A DNA stretch of 32,742 bases from a virus: the IMG/VR virus record IMGVR_UViG_3300045577_000036, positions 1 through 32,742 of that record; one strand, given 5' to 3'. The notes below the pieces were generated by a model that saw only the letters and a program-made list of their open reading frames with translations, was not told the origin of the DNA and made no database searches. This document shows, one piece after another, positions 1 through 7,988 of the stretch. Every line of letters begins with the position of its first letter. Positions within the stretch are counted from its first letter, which is position 1. A program made the position numbers and the translations under genes.

Positions 1-585
1 GGATAAGTACTACGGTGACCTTGCTATCAAGTACGAGAAGGACGCGAAGAAGAAACAAGAATTCGCGGAATTGCATAAGCTTGCGCAGGCGGCACTTGAT
101 GATAAATATAGAAAGATTGAGACCGACAAAGAGAACGAGAAGAAGGCTGAAGAACTAAAGAAGGAGCAGGAGCAAGCGGATGCACTCGCAGAGGTTCAAC
201 GCAACTATCGTCTTGGTGAGATGGACGAGAAGGCTCGCTCAAGAGCGGAAGAGATTGATGCACTTGTGAAGTACTATGAGGAGCAACAACTCGTCGTGAT
301 TGACAACGATGAAGAATATCAAAAACTCGCGCAACAACGCGATGAGAAACTCAAGGCACTTCGAAAAAAATACAACAAGGAAGACCTCGATGCCGAGAAA
401 GAGAAGAACGATAAGAAGCTTGCACTCGAAAAAGAACTCGCGACGAATCGAGTGGATATGGTTCGCTCGGGACTCGGTGCATTGAGTGACTTGAATGCTA
501 CGTTCGAAGGTCAAACGGAGGCACAACGTAAAGCAAGTTTCAATAGAAACAAGGCTCTTGGTATTGCGGACGCATTAATCGCAAC
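1..585. repeat. Imperfect terminal direct repeat, left copy
   Basis: Bases 1-585 align without gaps to 32158-32742. I counted about 48 substitutions in the first 481 positions, mostly at third codon positions, and none in the last 104 (482-585 = 32639-32742). The unit is exactly 195 codons, so both trimmed and untrimmed circular closure stay in frame. A circular or terminally redundant assembly with two tape-measure alleles is the simplest reading; a real tandem duplication inside the gene is the alternative. Confidence 0.95.
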
Positions 586-946
586 TTATCAGTCAGCGAC
601 GAAGGCATATGCATCACAACTCGTGGTCGGTGATGTGACCTCTCCAGTACGTGCATCGATCGCCGCAGGCATCGCAGTAGCGGCAGGTCTCGCACAAGTC
701 GCCAAGATTGCAAAAACTCAATATACTGGAAAACCATCGGGCGGCAGTGGTGGCGGTGGTGGTAGTGTTGGTGGTGGTATGCCGAGTGCAGGTGCGCCGA
801 ACGCAGGAGTTCCGCAGTTCAACCCAATTAACACAGACTTTTTAACCAATAGACCGAACCAAGTACAACCGTCCTATGTTCTCGCAGGTGATGTTGCGAA
901 TGCATCCGAAGCGAGAAGTCGTGTTCGTGATTTGGCTCGATTATAA
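2..946 (+). CDS. Tape measure protein, C-terminal part (5' end off the window)
   Basis: The frame is open from the first bases, so the start lies outside; the N-terminal part is the gene at 30953 at the other end of the window. The tape measure fills the tail tube before DNA release and sets tail length. Visible here are a long charged Lys/Glu-rich coiled coil, then a segment ending in ADALIATYQSATKAY and SPVRASIAAGIAVAAGLAQV, then a Gly-rich stretch; this resembles the C-terminal end of many phage tape measures. Joining 32742 to 586 keeps the frame and gives a protein of about 716 residues. At roughly 1.5 angstrom per residue that suggests a tail near 100 nm (inference). The protease gene follows after 10 bp, so tail and head genes are probably co-transcribed. 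Confidence 0.85.
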   Translation, partial: DKYYGDLAIKYEKDAKKKQEFAELHKLAQAALDDKYRKIETDKENEKKAEELKKEQEQADALAEVQRNYRLGEMDEKARSRAEEIDALVKYYEEQQLVVIDNDEEYQKLAQQRDEKLKALRKKYNKEDLDAEKEKNDKKLALEKELATNRVDMVRSGLGALSDLNATFEGQTEAQRKASFNRNKALGIADALIATYQSATKAYASQLVVGDVTSPVRASIAAGIAVAAGLAQVAKIAKTQYTGKPSGGSGGGGGSVGGGMPSAGAPNAGVPQFNPINTDFLTNRPNQVQPSYVLAGDVANASEARSRVRDLARL

Positions 947-956
947 CACTTAAAAT

Positions 957-1553
957 ATGGAAACAAGAAAGGTATACAAATGCGTTATTGATGACGAGAA
1001 TCGTCTTGGTGTGCAAGCGATAGGGTTAGTTGAAGAACCTGCTATCGAAGAGAATTGGGTTTACTTGAATGCAGTAAAATTATCTGCAGTCAACAACGAG
1101 AAACGAATGCTTTATGGAGCGGCTCTCGTACCCGACAAGCAAATACTGCGAATCGATAAGGATACGATGGAGGAGTACTACATCGTCTTTGATAAGGCCA
1201 CGATTTATAAGTGCGCACATCTCTATTTGAAGAAAAATCTTCAACACGCCGCAACGATTGAACACGAATTCGCGGTTACTGGTGTGACGATGGTTGAGTC
1301 GTGGATAATCGAGGATAGCGAGAAGGACAAATCAAGTGCGATGGGTATGTCGTTGCCGCAAGGCACGTGGATGATTGGTATGTTCGTCGAGGATGATTCG
1401 ATTTGGAACGGCGTAAAGGAAGAAAAAATCAAAGGCTTCAGCATCGAAGGTCTATTCAATAACGTGGCCGTGTCTCTATCGAAGAACTTCGAGGAAGATG
1501 CGTTCTTTCGCGACCTTAATTTGCTACTTGCAGACATAAAAAAGGGGTCATAA
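957..1553 (+). CDS. XkdF-like prohead serine protease (Peptidase_S78_2 type)
   Basis: Putative capsid maturation protease that would process scaffold and capsid proteins inside the prohead. The 198-residue protein has the XkdF signature: H103 in an IEHEF context, ESW at 114-116, a GTWMIG core at 136-141, and GFSIEG at 160-165 with S162 as likely nucleophile. H103 and S162 are inferred catalytic residues by analogy with S78-type proteases. The ATG at 957 follows an A-rich leader (taaaat) with no Shine-Dalgarno. It sits 10 bp after the tape measure and is the last rightward gene before a bidirectional terminator. The reverse gene 1583-2617 separates it from the scaffold and capsid genes, although protease, scaffold and capsid normally act together. 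Confidence 0.88.
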   Translation: METRKVYKCVIDDENRLGVQAIGLVEEPAIEENWVYLNAVKLSAVNNEKRMLYGAALVPDKQILRIDKDTMEEYYIVFDKATIYKCAHLYLKKNLQHAATIEHEFAVTGVTMVESWIIEDSEKDKSSAMGMSLPQGTWMIGMFVEDDSIWNGVKEEKIKGFSIEGLFNNVAVSLSKNFEEDAFFRDLNLLLADIKKGS

Positions 1554-1562
1554 GCGACCCCT
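1543..1562. terminator. Bidirectional intrinsic terminator between convergent genes
   Basis: Perfect 7-bp stem AGGGGTC / GACCCCT with a 6-nt loop that contains the stop codon of the protease. An A-run on the left (1538-1543) gives a U-tract for leftward transcripts; the right side reads CTTATTGTTT. It serves the rightward protease transcript and the leftward 1583-2617 gene. Confidence 0.85.
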
Positions 1563-1582
1563 CTTATTGTTTAAAGTTAGGA

Positions 1583-2617
1583 TTACCACGCTTTTTCAGT
1601 CATCGTCTCAAGGTTGTAGATTCGACCTGCATTCTCGTTCTTGCCTTGAGCAGGAAGGAACTCGGCGTATGCGAGAAGACTTGCGGAAGTCGGAAGATTC
1701 GCATCATATGTGAAGGTCTTTGTGGTCGTATCATAGCCATCGGCTGACCCACTCACACAAGTCACCACGTTCGATGCAGAAGCGGTGAACGACACGGTCT
1801 TCGTTGCTCCATACATATCAGTCGTGTTTGCTGAATTGTAAAGTCTCCACTGGAATACGTATGATGGGCAAAACTTCCCGTATGAAGTCAACATCGTAGA
1901 CAACGGTAGCGTGTTCGCAGGTACACCATTAACGTGAAACACTCCTTTGAATTGATTGTTTTCAAGATGCTCGATGTCCATTGCAATCGATGTGATGAAC
2001 TTGGTCGCATCAAGCTTCACGATAGGAAACTCGGTGCGTGAGTTGATTGCCGTTTCGAGATCGCTCCATCCACTCATCGACTTGAATAGACTTGCTTTTA
2101 TGCGCACTGCGGTGCGTGAACCCGTAGTCGTTCCCGACTGCGTGATTGTTTTGATTTGCTTTTGTACAAGTATCCAAGGGTCAGTCGCACTCGTTGGTGT
2201 TCCATCACTATTCGTGTAGATGAATGGCTCACTCAACACAATCATCTTTGACTCGCTCTTGCTCAACACGGCTTTTTGCCAAGGGAAGTGATAGGTCATT
2301 CCTGCGAATTGCCCTTGAGTTATCGTCTTATCGAATGCCTCTTTGAACAACGTGTACTCATCATTCGTATCGTCCCATCCAATCGGAGTACAAGAGTAAG
2401 CGTGGATGTAGTTACTGATGAGATTGAATGCGTATGCACCAAATGATTGTGTCGAACTCATCGTACCGAAGGCGTTCGTCGTTACTTTTTTTCCAGTGCG
2501 ATAGTCATTTGTTTCAACCCATAGGATTGAAAATGTAGTCTTCTTTTGTATTTGACCTTCGAAGACACTCACGTCGCTCGGAAGGTCGAGTAGTTGCATT
2601 GCTTTAGTTGGATTCAT
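1583..2617 (-). CDS. Unknown protein encoded in reverse inside the head module
   Basis: I do not recognise this 344-residue protein. It is rich in Ser, Thr and Asn, has no clear signal peptide or membrane helix, and looks beta-rich (for example TKTVSFTASASNVVTCVSGS), which would suit an Ig-like or structural fold, but that is inference. The ATG at 2617 is preferred because the leader AAACAAATACCA matches other genes; an in-frame TTG at 2635 would add six residues. It is the only leftward gene between protease and scaffold, has its own 3' terminator (1543-1562), and its start faces a palindrome-rich spacer. That arrangement is typical of an independently expressed cargo (moron) gene. Candidate roles are a decoration or fiber-like accessory, superinfection exclusion or anti-defence; the sequence does not decide between them. 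Confidence 0.75.
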   Translation of the reverse strand: MNPTKAMQLLDLPSDVSVFEGQIQKKTTFSILWVETNDYRTGKKVTTNAFGTMSSTQSFGAYAFNLISNYIHAYSCTPIGWDDTNDEYTLFKEAFDKTITQGQFAGMTYHFPWQKAVLSKSESKMIVLSEPFIYTNSDGTPTSATDPWILVQKQIKTITQSGTTTGSRTAVRIKASLFKSMSGWSDLETAINSRTEFPIVKLDATKFITSIAMDIEHLENNQFKGVFHVNGVPANTLPLSTMLTSYGKFCPSYVFQWRLYNSANTTDMYGATKTVSFTASASNVVTCVSGSADGYDTTTKTFTYDANLPTSASLLAYAEFLPAQGKNENAGRIYNLETMTEKAW

Positions 2618-2632
2618 TGGTATTTGTTTGGG

Positions 2633-2706
2633 CAAATATGCGTCTTAATTCAATGCCATGGGGGAATTGTTAGTCAATTCCGTATATACGGCAAACCCAA
2701 TAAACA
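2633..2706. promoter_or_regulatory. Divergent control region with two palindromes
   Basis: The spacer between the reverse gene and the scaffold gene holds an inverted repeat GGAATTG-5nt-CAATTCC (2663-2681) that abuts a perfect 12-bp palindrome CCGTATATACGG (2680-2691). A leftward octamer CATATTTG lies at 2633-2640, the same octamer as in the sigma-operon promoter, but no matching -33 box is present. Operator or promoter function is inferred from symmetry and position only. Confidence 0.45.
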
Positions 2707-3309
2707 ATGAATTTCAAAGAAAGATTATTGGCGACATTTCAAAAACATAACATCGACGCGAAGTCGGTCGGCATTGCCCTTGCTGAAGAGGTTAAACTCG
2801 AGGTAGAAGGCAAGTTGATGGATGGAACAAGTGTCTTCACCTCCGCGGAAACTTTCGCAGTAGGTTCAGATGTATACACTAAAGACGAGGCAGGCAATAA
2901 TGTTCCTGCAATGGCGGGTGAGTACGTGATGGAAGACGGTACTACTATCGTTGTTGGTGAGGATGGAATGGTCGCAGAAATTAAAGAGAAAGAGATGGAA
3001 ACAGAAATGAGTTCCGAAGATTTCTTCTCTGCAATCGACAAATTAAGTGAGCGTATTTCTGCACTCGAAGCAGATAAAGCCGCTTTGTCAACCGAACTCT
3101 CAAACGAGAAGGCTCGCGTTGCTGAATTATCGAAAGACCTTAACTCAACCAAAACCGAGTTGTCTGCAATGCGCCGCACTCCTGCCGCTTCGAGCGTAAA
3201 GGAGAAGCAAGTCGCTCTCGCGAAGACTGCTCCTGTGCAAGAAAAATCGTTTTCTCAAATGACCTTGAGCGAACGCATTATGTCAAACATTCAAAAAATT
3301 AAGAAATAA
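2707..3309 (+). CDS. Probable capsid scaffolding protein
   Basis: A 200-residue acidic protein directly upstream of the major capsid gene (3-bp gap). Residues about 35-90 form a beta-rich stretch with repeated GT/DG turns (LMDGTSVF, VMEDGTTIVV, EDGMVAEI), a layout I associate with Bacteroidota phage head scaffolds. Residues about 105-155 are a heptad-like coiled coil (SAIDKLSERISALEADKAAL and following), and the C-terminus is basic (NIQKIKK), as expected for a scaffold that binds capsid subunits. The role is inferred from position and coiled coil. The start follows the leader AATAAACA. It is the first gene of the block that includes the capsid protein, downstream of a palindrome-rich spacer. 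Confidence 0.6.
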   Translation: MNFKERLLATFQKHNIDAKSVGIALAEEVKLEVEGKLMDGTSVFTSAETFAVGSDVYTKDEAGNNVPAMAGEYVMEDGTTIVVGEDGMVAEIKEKEMETEMSSEDFFSAIDKLSERISALEADKAALSTELSNEKARVAELSKDLNSTKTELSAMRRTPAASSVKEKQVALAKTAPVQEKSFSQMTLSERIMSNIQKIKK

Positions 3310-3312
3310 AAA

Positions 3313-4218
3313 ATGGCAACTACTGTTAACGTAGATAGTACCTTCTCAGGTAAGTGGGCAGGTGACTACATCCGTTCAGCTTTTCAAGCGAACGATACCC
3401 TTCAAGGAATCACCGTGAAGGAAAACATTGAATTTAAAGCAATCGTTAAGCGTCTCGCTGACGAGATTGATTTTGGTGCGGCTAACTGTTCTTTTAACCC
3501 AACTGGAACGGTGGCTATCACTGAGCGTGTATTGGAGTTGAAGAAGTTCCAAGTTCAACGCCAAATCTGCGTGAACTCTTTCCTTCAAGATTGGAACGCG
3601 AAAGATGCGCAGAATGGCGAACTCGGTACTGCATTGACTGATGCTCTTATCGGTAACATCTTGGAAGGCGTGGCCGCGAAGAACGAAGAGTACGTGTGGA
3701 CGGGTGATGCAAGCAATGCTAACCAATATGATGGTTTGTTGACCTTAATTGGTCAAGATGCAGGTGGTGACATCAACTTCGTTACTTCTCCAGTAAACAT
3801 CGACTCAACCAACGTAGTAGCGAAAATCAATGCGGTGATTGCTGATATGCCTTCGGCTGTAAAAGGTGCGGCAGAGAAGCCAGTGTTATATGTTTCTACC
3901 GATGTTTGGGAAGCCTTTATGATCGCTTCTGCGGCAACTGGAAACGGATGGTACACATACGGCGGTGCAGAAGTTCCGAAGTCTTATCTCGGAATGTATC
4001 GTTTCCACGTATGTCCAGGTCTTCCCGATTCAACAATCGTGATGGCTCGTCCAACTAATTTGTGGTTCGGAACGAATTTGGTCAATGATTGGAACAACAT
4101 CACCGTTGCGGATATGCGTCAATTCGGTGAAGACAACGTTCGCTTCTCGTTGAAGTTCTTTGCAGGTGCGCAATATGGCATCGGTAGCGAAATCGTTGCG
4201 TACTCAACTTGGTTCTAA
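3313..4218 (+). CDS. Major capsid protein
   Basis: A 301-residue protein between the scaffold and the tail/portal genes, with the size and composition of an HK97-fold major capsid protein. It assembles the icosahedral shell. The N-terminus (MATTVNVDSTFSGKWAGDYI) and the C-terminal strand-rich region with GAQYGIGSEIVAYSTWF match what I know of Bacteroidota phage capsid proteins, though I rely on pattern and position rather than a motif with fixed residues. The ATG follows a run of A's. A 26-nt hairpin follows the stop, which would let this very highly expressed gene be partly insulated from the downstream genes. Confidence 0.82.
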   Translation: MATTVNVDSTFSGKWAGDYIRSAFQANDTLQGITVKENIEFKAIVKRLADEIDFGAANCSFNPTGTVAITERVLELKKFQVQRQICVNSFLQDWNAKDAQNGELGTALTDALIGNILEGVAAKNEEYVWTGDASNANQYDGLLTLIGQDAGGDINFVTSPVNIDSTNVVAKINAVIADMPSAVKGAAEKPVLYVSTDVWEAFMIASAATGNGWYTYGGAEVPKSYLGMYRFHVCPGLPDSTIVMARPTNLWFGTNLVNDWNNITVADMRQFGEDNVRFSLKFFAGAQYGIGSEIVAYSTWF

Positions 4219-4229
4219 TAACAATAAAC

Positions 4230-4255
4230 GCAGGGAGGTCTCACGGCCTCTCTGC
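4230..4255 (+). terminator. Hairpin after the capsid gene (possible attenuating terminator)
   Basis: A 10-bp stem GCAGGGAGGT / GCCTCTCTGC with two G-T wobbles and a 6-nt loop, followed by TTAATATAAT rather than a clean T-run. It could stop or attenuate transcription, or protect the capsid mRNA 3' end. Confidence 0.6.
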
Positions 4256-4272
4256 TTAATATAATAAACAAT

Positions 4273-4812
4273 ATGAGTTGTAACCTCACAAGAGGCTTTA
4301 GCCTCGATTGCAACGAAGGAGTCGGCGGTGTTAAGGCCATCTACATAGCGAATTGGTCTGCATTCGCAAGCGGCGTAACCTTCGATGTCGATGGATTCAT
4401 CGATGACCTACCTACGGCTACCGTTATGCCGTATCAACCAAACCGCAACACTGGTGCGGTGACTATTACTCCTCAATCAAACCTTGAAAATGGAACGCTT
4501 TACTACGATCAAGTAGTAGAGTTCTCTCTTGGTAAATTGGACAACGACAAGAAGAAAGAACTGGAACTCTTGTCAAAAGCGAAGGTGGCGGTATTCGTTC
4601 AGCTTTACGACGATAAGATTATGATGGTAGGTCGCACTGATGGTGCGTTCTTGACCGCAGGTACTTATCAGTCGGGTAAGGCTAAAGGTGATATGAATGG
4701 CTATATGGTTACGTTGACTGCACAAGAGCCGAATCAACCCGATTTCTTGCTTGCCTACACTACCGAGCCATTCGACAACTTTGCATCCATCACCGTAGGC
4801 CCGACTTCGTAG
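4273..4812 (+). CDS. Probable major tail tube or other virion structural protein
   Basis: A 179-residue protein between the capsid and portal genes. It has alternating short strands and glycines (DVDGFIDDLPTAT, GAVTITPQSNLENGTLYY, GRTDGAFLTAGTYQSG), consistent with a tail-tube beta-sandwich fold. No signature motif is decisive, so tail tube is inferred from size, position and composition; a head decoration protein is the alternative. It is flanked by hairpins on both sides (4230-4255 and 4839-4868), so it may be made from its own stable mRNA, fitting a protein needed in many copies. The start follows ATAATAAACAAT, the common leader type in this genome. Confidence 0.55.
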   Translation: MSCNLTRGFSLDCNEGVGGVKAIYIANWSAFASGVTFDVDGFIDDLPTATVMPYQPNRNTGAVTITPQSNLENGTLYYDQVVEFSLGKLDNDKKKELELLSKAKVAVFVQLYDDKIMMVGRTDGAFLTAGTYQSGKAKGDMNGYMVTLTAQEPNQPDFLLAYTTEPFDNFASITVGPTS

Positions 4813-4838
4813 TGGTTTGATAGTGGTTATGTGTATTG

Positions 4839-4868
4839 AAAAGGGCGAGGTTAATACTTCGCTCTTTT
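4839..4868 (+). terminator. Intrinsic terminator after the tail-tube-like gene
   Basis: A 10-bp stem AAAAGGGCGA / TCGCTCTTTT with one G-T wobble, a 10-nt loop and a T-rich 3' flank. This is the clearest rightward terminator in the structural region. Confidence 0.8.
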
Positions 4869-4881
4869 TATATTGAAAAAC

Positions 4882-5271
4882 ATGAATATAATAAACACCA
4901 ATACATCAAATCAGACCCTTCGATTGACGCTCGACGAAGGCCGTCAATACTTCTCGACTGCGTTCACTCATTATCTACTTGTGTTGACGCACGAAGAGAA
5001 TTCGACTACGGGTACTGACCTCGCACAAGTGCCGCAAATAGTCGCGGAGAATCAACGCATCACGACTTTGAACGTGACTACCGTAGGCTTAACTTTGGTG
5101 GGTCGCTATCGATACGAAGCATATGGTCAAAACTCGCCAAGTAATCTTAACCCATCCGATGATTCGGTTGTCGGTTTGGTCGAAATTGGTTGGCTCGACT
5201 TGGTTGATGCGACCGAATACTATGATGTTCCAACTATAACTATTCAAGATGATGTCATCTACCAAGGCTAA
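4882..5271 (+). CDS. Small virion-associated protein of unknown function
   Basis: A 129-residue protein that I do not recognise. The ATG at 4882 is chosen over an in-frame TTG nine bases upstream because it follows the leader TTGAAAAAC. It contains short beta-prone stretches (QTLRLTLDEG, LTLVGRYRYEAYGQN, TEYYDVPTITIQDDVIYQG) and an acidic C-terminus, and no membrane segment. It follows a terminator and its end overlaps the portal start by 23 bp, so it is translationally linked to the portal. A minor head or tail structural role is a guess from position. Confidence 0.7.
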   Translation: MNIINTNTSNQTLRLTLDEGRQYFSTAFTHYLLVLTHEENSTTGTDLAQVPQIVAENQRITTLNVTTVGLTLVGRYRYEAYGQNSPSNLNPSDDSVVGLVEIGWLDLVDATEYYDVPTITIQDDVIYQG

Positions 5272-7321
5272 TAACGCAGTGAGCATAATGCTCTCGGATT
5301 ACACTCCAGTAACGGCGGTTGAGAAAGTTGATCGCGAGAATTATGTTCGCTTCGGAGTCGACAATCTATTCCCTCAATACATTCGTGGCCTTGCAGAGAC
5401 CTCACCTATACACGGTTCTCTTTGCGTTTCGATTGGTGACATGATTGCCGGGAAAGGATTGAACGCAGGAGTCAATCAGGGACGTGTTGATGCACTCGGT
5501 GTTTACGATGTATACTATGCATGCTCACACGACCTCAAGAAATTTGGTGGTTTCTACGTCGAGGTCATCTACTCACGCGACTATCAAAGCATCGCGAAGC
5601 TTAACCACATACCATTCGAGGAATGTCGTATTGCAGTTGAAGGAGAGGATGAGGAAATCACTGGAGTATATCACTCAAATGATTGGGCGAATCCACGAAA
5701 GAAGAAGAACAAACCGACATTCATTCCCAAGTATCAACCACTTCGTGCGCAAGTTGAGCCACGCCAAATCTATTGGTGTTTCGACCACACAAGTGGGCAA
5801 GTATATCCAAGACCCGACTATTGGAGTTCGGTCAATTATATTGAATTGTCAAAGCAGATAGGCATCTATCACGTGAATCAAATCAGTAATGGACTGATGC
5901 CTTCATTCATCGTGTCTATGTTCCAAGGCGCACCCGAACCCGATACGCAGATGCAAATCAAAAGGGATTGGGAAGATAAGTTAAGCGGTGCAAAGAATGC
6001 AGGTAAGTTCATTATGACGTTTAACGAACGCGATACGCCGAAGCCTGACATCGTACCATTCCCACTATCCGACGCAGACAAGCAATATCAATTCTTGGCT
6101 GATTCCGCACGAAATGAAATCTTGATTGGTCACCGCATCACTACTCCACTCATCTTCGGCGTTCGTGGAGAAGGCACTGGATTCGGTTCAAATGTGGATG
6201 AAATGACAATCGGATTAAAGATTTTCAACAATCAAGTAATTGAGCCTCGTCAACGTAAACTCGCTACATCATTCGAAGAAATTTTATCGTTCGAAATGGA
6301 GTCGATTGAAATCACCGTGATTCCGAACACGCCTATTGATATGCCTACGGCTGAAGTCAAGTCTCAAGAAGGAGCGGTTACCGAGACCACTCAACCAACT
6401 ACGGGAGTTGCGGCGGTTGCTGATGTTAACGTTGCGGCTACAGCATTGAATGGTGCGCAGATTGCATCGCTTGTTGACATACTTATCCAAGCGGCTACTG
6501 GAGTACTTCCAGTGACATCAGCGAAAGGTGTAGTACAAGCTTCATTCCCGACATTATCGCAGTCACAAATCGATGCGATATTCACGGGCATCGTTGCAGG
6601 TAGCGTTGACCCGAATGCAGTAGCAATGGAGGCACTCAAAACAACGATGTTTGAGTTGAGTAAAAAAAAAAGTACTCGCCCCAATGTTGCTGAACTCGAT
6701 GCAGTAGTTGATGAATGCATCGCACTTGGTCACAATTGTCCCGAAGATTGGGTTTTGATTGATGAGTTTCCTGTCGAATACGATAGCGATGATGACCATA
6801 CCAATGAAGTTGAAGCATTGAATGCAGTTAATCTCGTGTCAACGGGAACGGCGCGACCTAATTCCGTTAGTAGTCAAGATAGACGCATTGATGGACGAGT
6901 GTTTTACACGCGATATAAGTATGATGGTAATGTTCATCCGAACACACGCGACTTCTGCCGTGCAATGCTCCGAGCAGACAAGCTTTATCGAAAGGAAGAT
7001 ATCGAGATGATGGGCAAGAAAGTCGTGAATAAAGGATGGGGGCCATATGGTGCGGACACATACTCGGTTTGGTTGTGGGTCGGCGGTGGAAATTGCACTC
7101 ACCGATGGCTCAAGCAGACCTATGCAAGTGCAAAAGGCTTCGGTCTCGACCTAACTAATACTGATGTAAAGACTGCATCGGATGCAATCGTAAAGAAGAG
7201 TGGTTATAAAGTTCGTAATCATCCGAACATTGGGAAGAAGCCGCAGGATATGAAGTATCACGGGTTCTTGCCCGACAATCCAGTATGGGGTAGAAATGGT
7301 TCAGCATACAAAAACGATTAA
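5249..7321 (+). CDS. Portal protein with a fused minor-head-like C-terminal domain
   Basis: The portal forms the dodecameric DNA channel at one capsid vertex. Residues 1-380 resemble phage portal proteins (VRFGVDNLFPQYIRGLAETSPIHGSL near the N-terminus; ITTPLIFGVRGEGTGFGSN in the crown/clip region). Residues 400-440 contain the LNGAQIASL...VLPVTSAKGVVQ pattern I know from portal C-termini. Residues about 550-690 form an extra domain with C570 in DFCRAM and a GGGNCTHRW motif (C616, H618), which resembles the C-terminal motif of Mu gpF / SPP1 gp7-like minor head proteins. At 690 residues it is longer than most portals. The ATG at 5249 overlaps the preceding gene; 5252 and 5288 are alternative starts. 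The adaptor gene follows after 2 bp. Confidence 0.85.
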   Translation: MMSSTKANNAVSIMLSDYTPVTAVEKVDRENYVRFGVDNLFPQYIRGLAETSPIHGSLCVSIGDMIAGKGLNAGVNQGRVDALGVYDVYYACSHDLKKFGGFYVEVIYSRDYQSIAKLNHIPFEECRIAVEGEDEEITGVYHSNDWANPRKKKNKPTFIPKYQPLRAQVEPRQIYWCFDHTSGQVYPRPDYWSSVNYIELSKQIGIYHVNQISNGLMPSFIVSMFQGAPEPDTQMQIKRDWEDKLSGAKNAGKFIMTFNERDTPKPDIVPFPLSDADKQYQFLADSARNEILIGHRITTPLIFGVRGEGTGFGSNVDEMTIGLKIFNNQVIEPRQRKLATSFEEILSFEMESIEITVIPNTPIDMPTAEVKSQEGAVTETTQPTTGVAAVADVNVAATALNGAQIASLVDILIQAATGVLPVTSAKGVVQASFPTLSQSQIDAIFTGIVAGSVDPNAVAMEALKTTMFELSKKKSTRPNVAELDAVVDECIALGHNCPEDWVLIDEFPVEYDSDDDHTNEVEALNAVNLVSTGTARPNSVSSQDRRIDGRVFYTRYKYDGNVHPNTRDFCRAMLRADKLYRKEDIEMMGKKVVNKGWGPYGADTYSVWLWVGGGNCTHRWLKQTYASAKGFGLDLTNTDVKTASDAIVKKSGYKVRNHPNIGKKPQDMKYHGFLPDNPVWGRNGSAYKND

Positions 7322-7323
7322 CT

Positions 7324-7893
7324 ATGGCAGAGGTACTATTCATTAACGACGTGTACATCAAAAAATACACGCAAATAAACGGAGCGGTTGACCCTAACTT
7401 GCTTTACCCGTCCATCTATTTGGCGCAGGATAAGTACCTACACGCCTATCTTGGAACGAATCTATACGATACGTTGAAAGATATGATTGCGAACGACACG
7501 TTGTCGGGTGACTATCAAACGCTCGTTGATGATTATTGTCGCAGAATGCTTATGTGGTGGGTAGTTGTTGAGGCTATGCCTTCGCTGATGTATAAGATAG
7601 ACAATGGATCGCTTGTTCAAAGGACAAGCGAAGATGTGCAAACCATCAGCGACACGGTTTTCAAGGATATGATGAATCGCGCAAAGGACAATGCCGAGTA
7701 TTACACTGGACTGCTGAATGATTACTTGTGTGCGAACTCAAATCTCTTTCCCGAATACAACGACAACGTGTGGCCGCAAAGGTGTCCGATTAGCATCAAG
7801 AAGCCATCGAGTAACTACATTTTTTCCGATGGCAACACGGCCTTGTCTCGTCGTTCATCCGACCGAATTCGATACAATCAAATCCCACTATGA
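7324..7893 (+). CDS. Head-tail connector/adaptor (DUF6712-like)
   Basis: A 189-residue protein directly after the portal. The N-terminal pattern (FINDVYIKKYTQINGAVDPN, then PSIYLAQDKYLHAYLGTNLY) matches the small helical adaptors that bind under the portal in Bacteroidota phages, which I recall as DUF6712. The body is mostly helical with a Trp-rich stretch (MLMWWVVVEAMPSL). It would bridge portal and tail. The stop overlaps the ATG of the next small gene by 4 bp (ATGA). Confidence 0.7.
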   Translation: MAEVLFINDVYIKKYTQINGAVDPNLLYPSIYLAQDKYLHAYLGTNLYDTLKDMIANDTLSGDYQTLVDDYCRRMLMWWVVVEAMPSLMYKIDNGSLVQRTSEDVQTISDTVFKDMMNRAKDNAEYYTGLLNDYLCANSNLFPEYNDNVWPQRCPISIKKPSSNYIFSDGNTALSRRSSDRIRYNQIPL

Positions 7894-7988
7894 GTAAACC
7901 ACAACCAACCAAACCGAAGCAACAAGTCTACTTGGAGAAGCTTCGTCAGTATGAACTCGAACAATTAAGAAAAGTACGCAAGAAATGA
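7890..7988 (+). CDS. Small basic protein, 32 residues
   Basis: Translation begins MSKPQPTKPKQQVYLEKLRQ and is highly basic, with a Pro/Lys-rich head and a helical tail. It is supported by ATGA overlaps on both sides (7890-7893 with the adaptor gene, 7985-7988 with the holin-like gene), which makes it part of the translational chain. Function is unknown. Confidence 0.6.
   Translation: MSKPQPTKPKQQVYLEKLRQYELEQLRKVRKK

Noticed and set aside
2739-3179. 146-codon open frame antisense to the scaffold gene
   Set aside because: It mirrors the coding strand of a well-supported gene; the translation is Ser/Leu/Ala-rich low complexity typical of antisense to coiled coils, and there is no leader or coupling.
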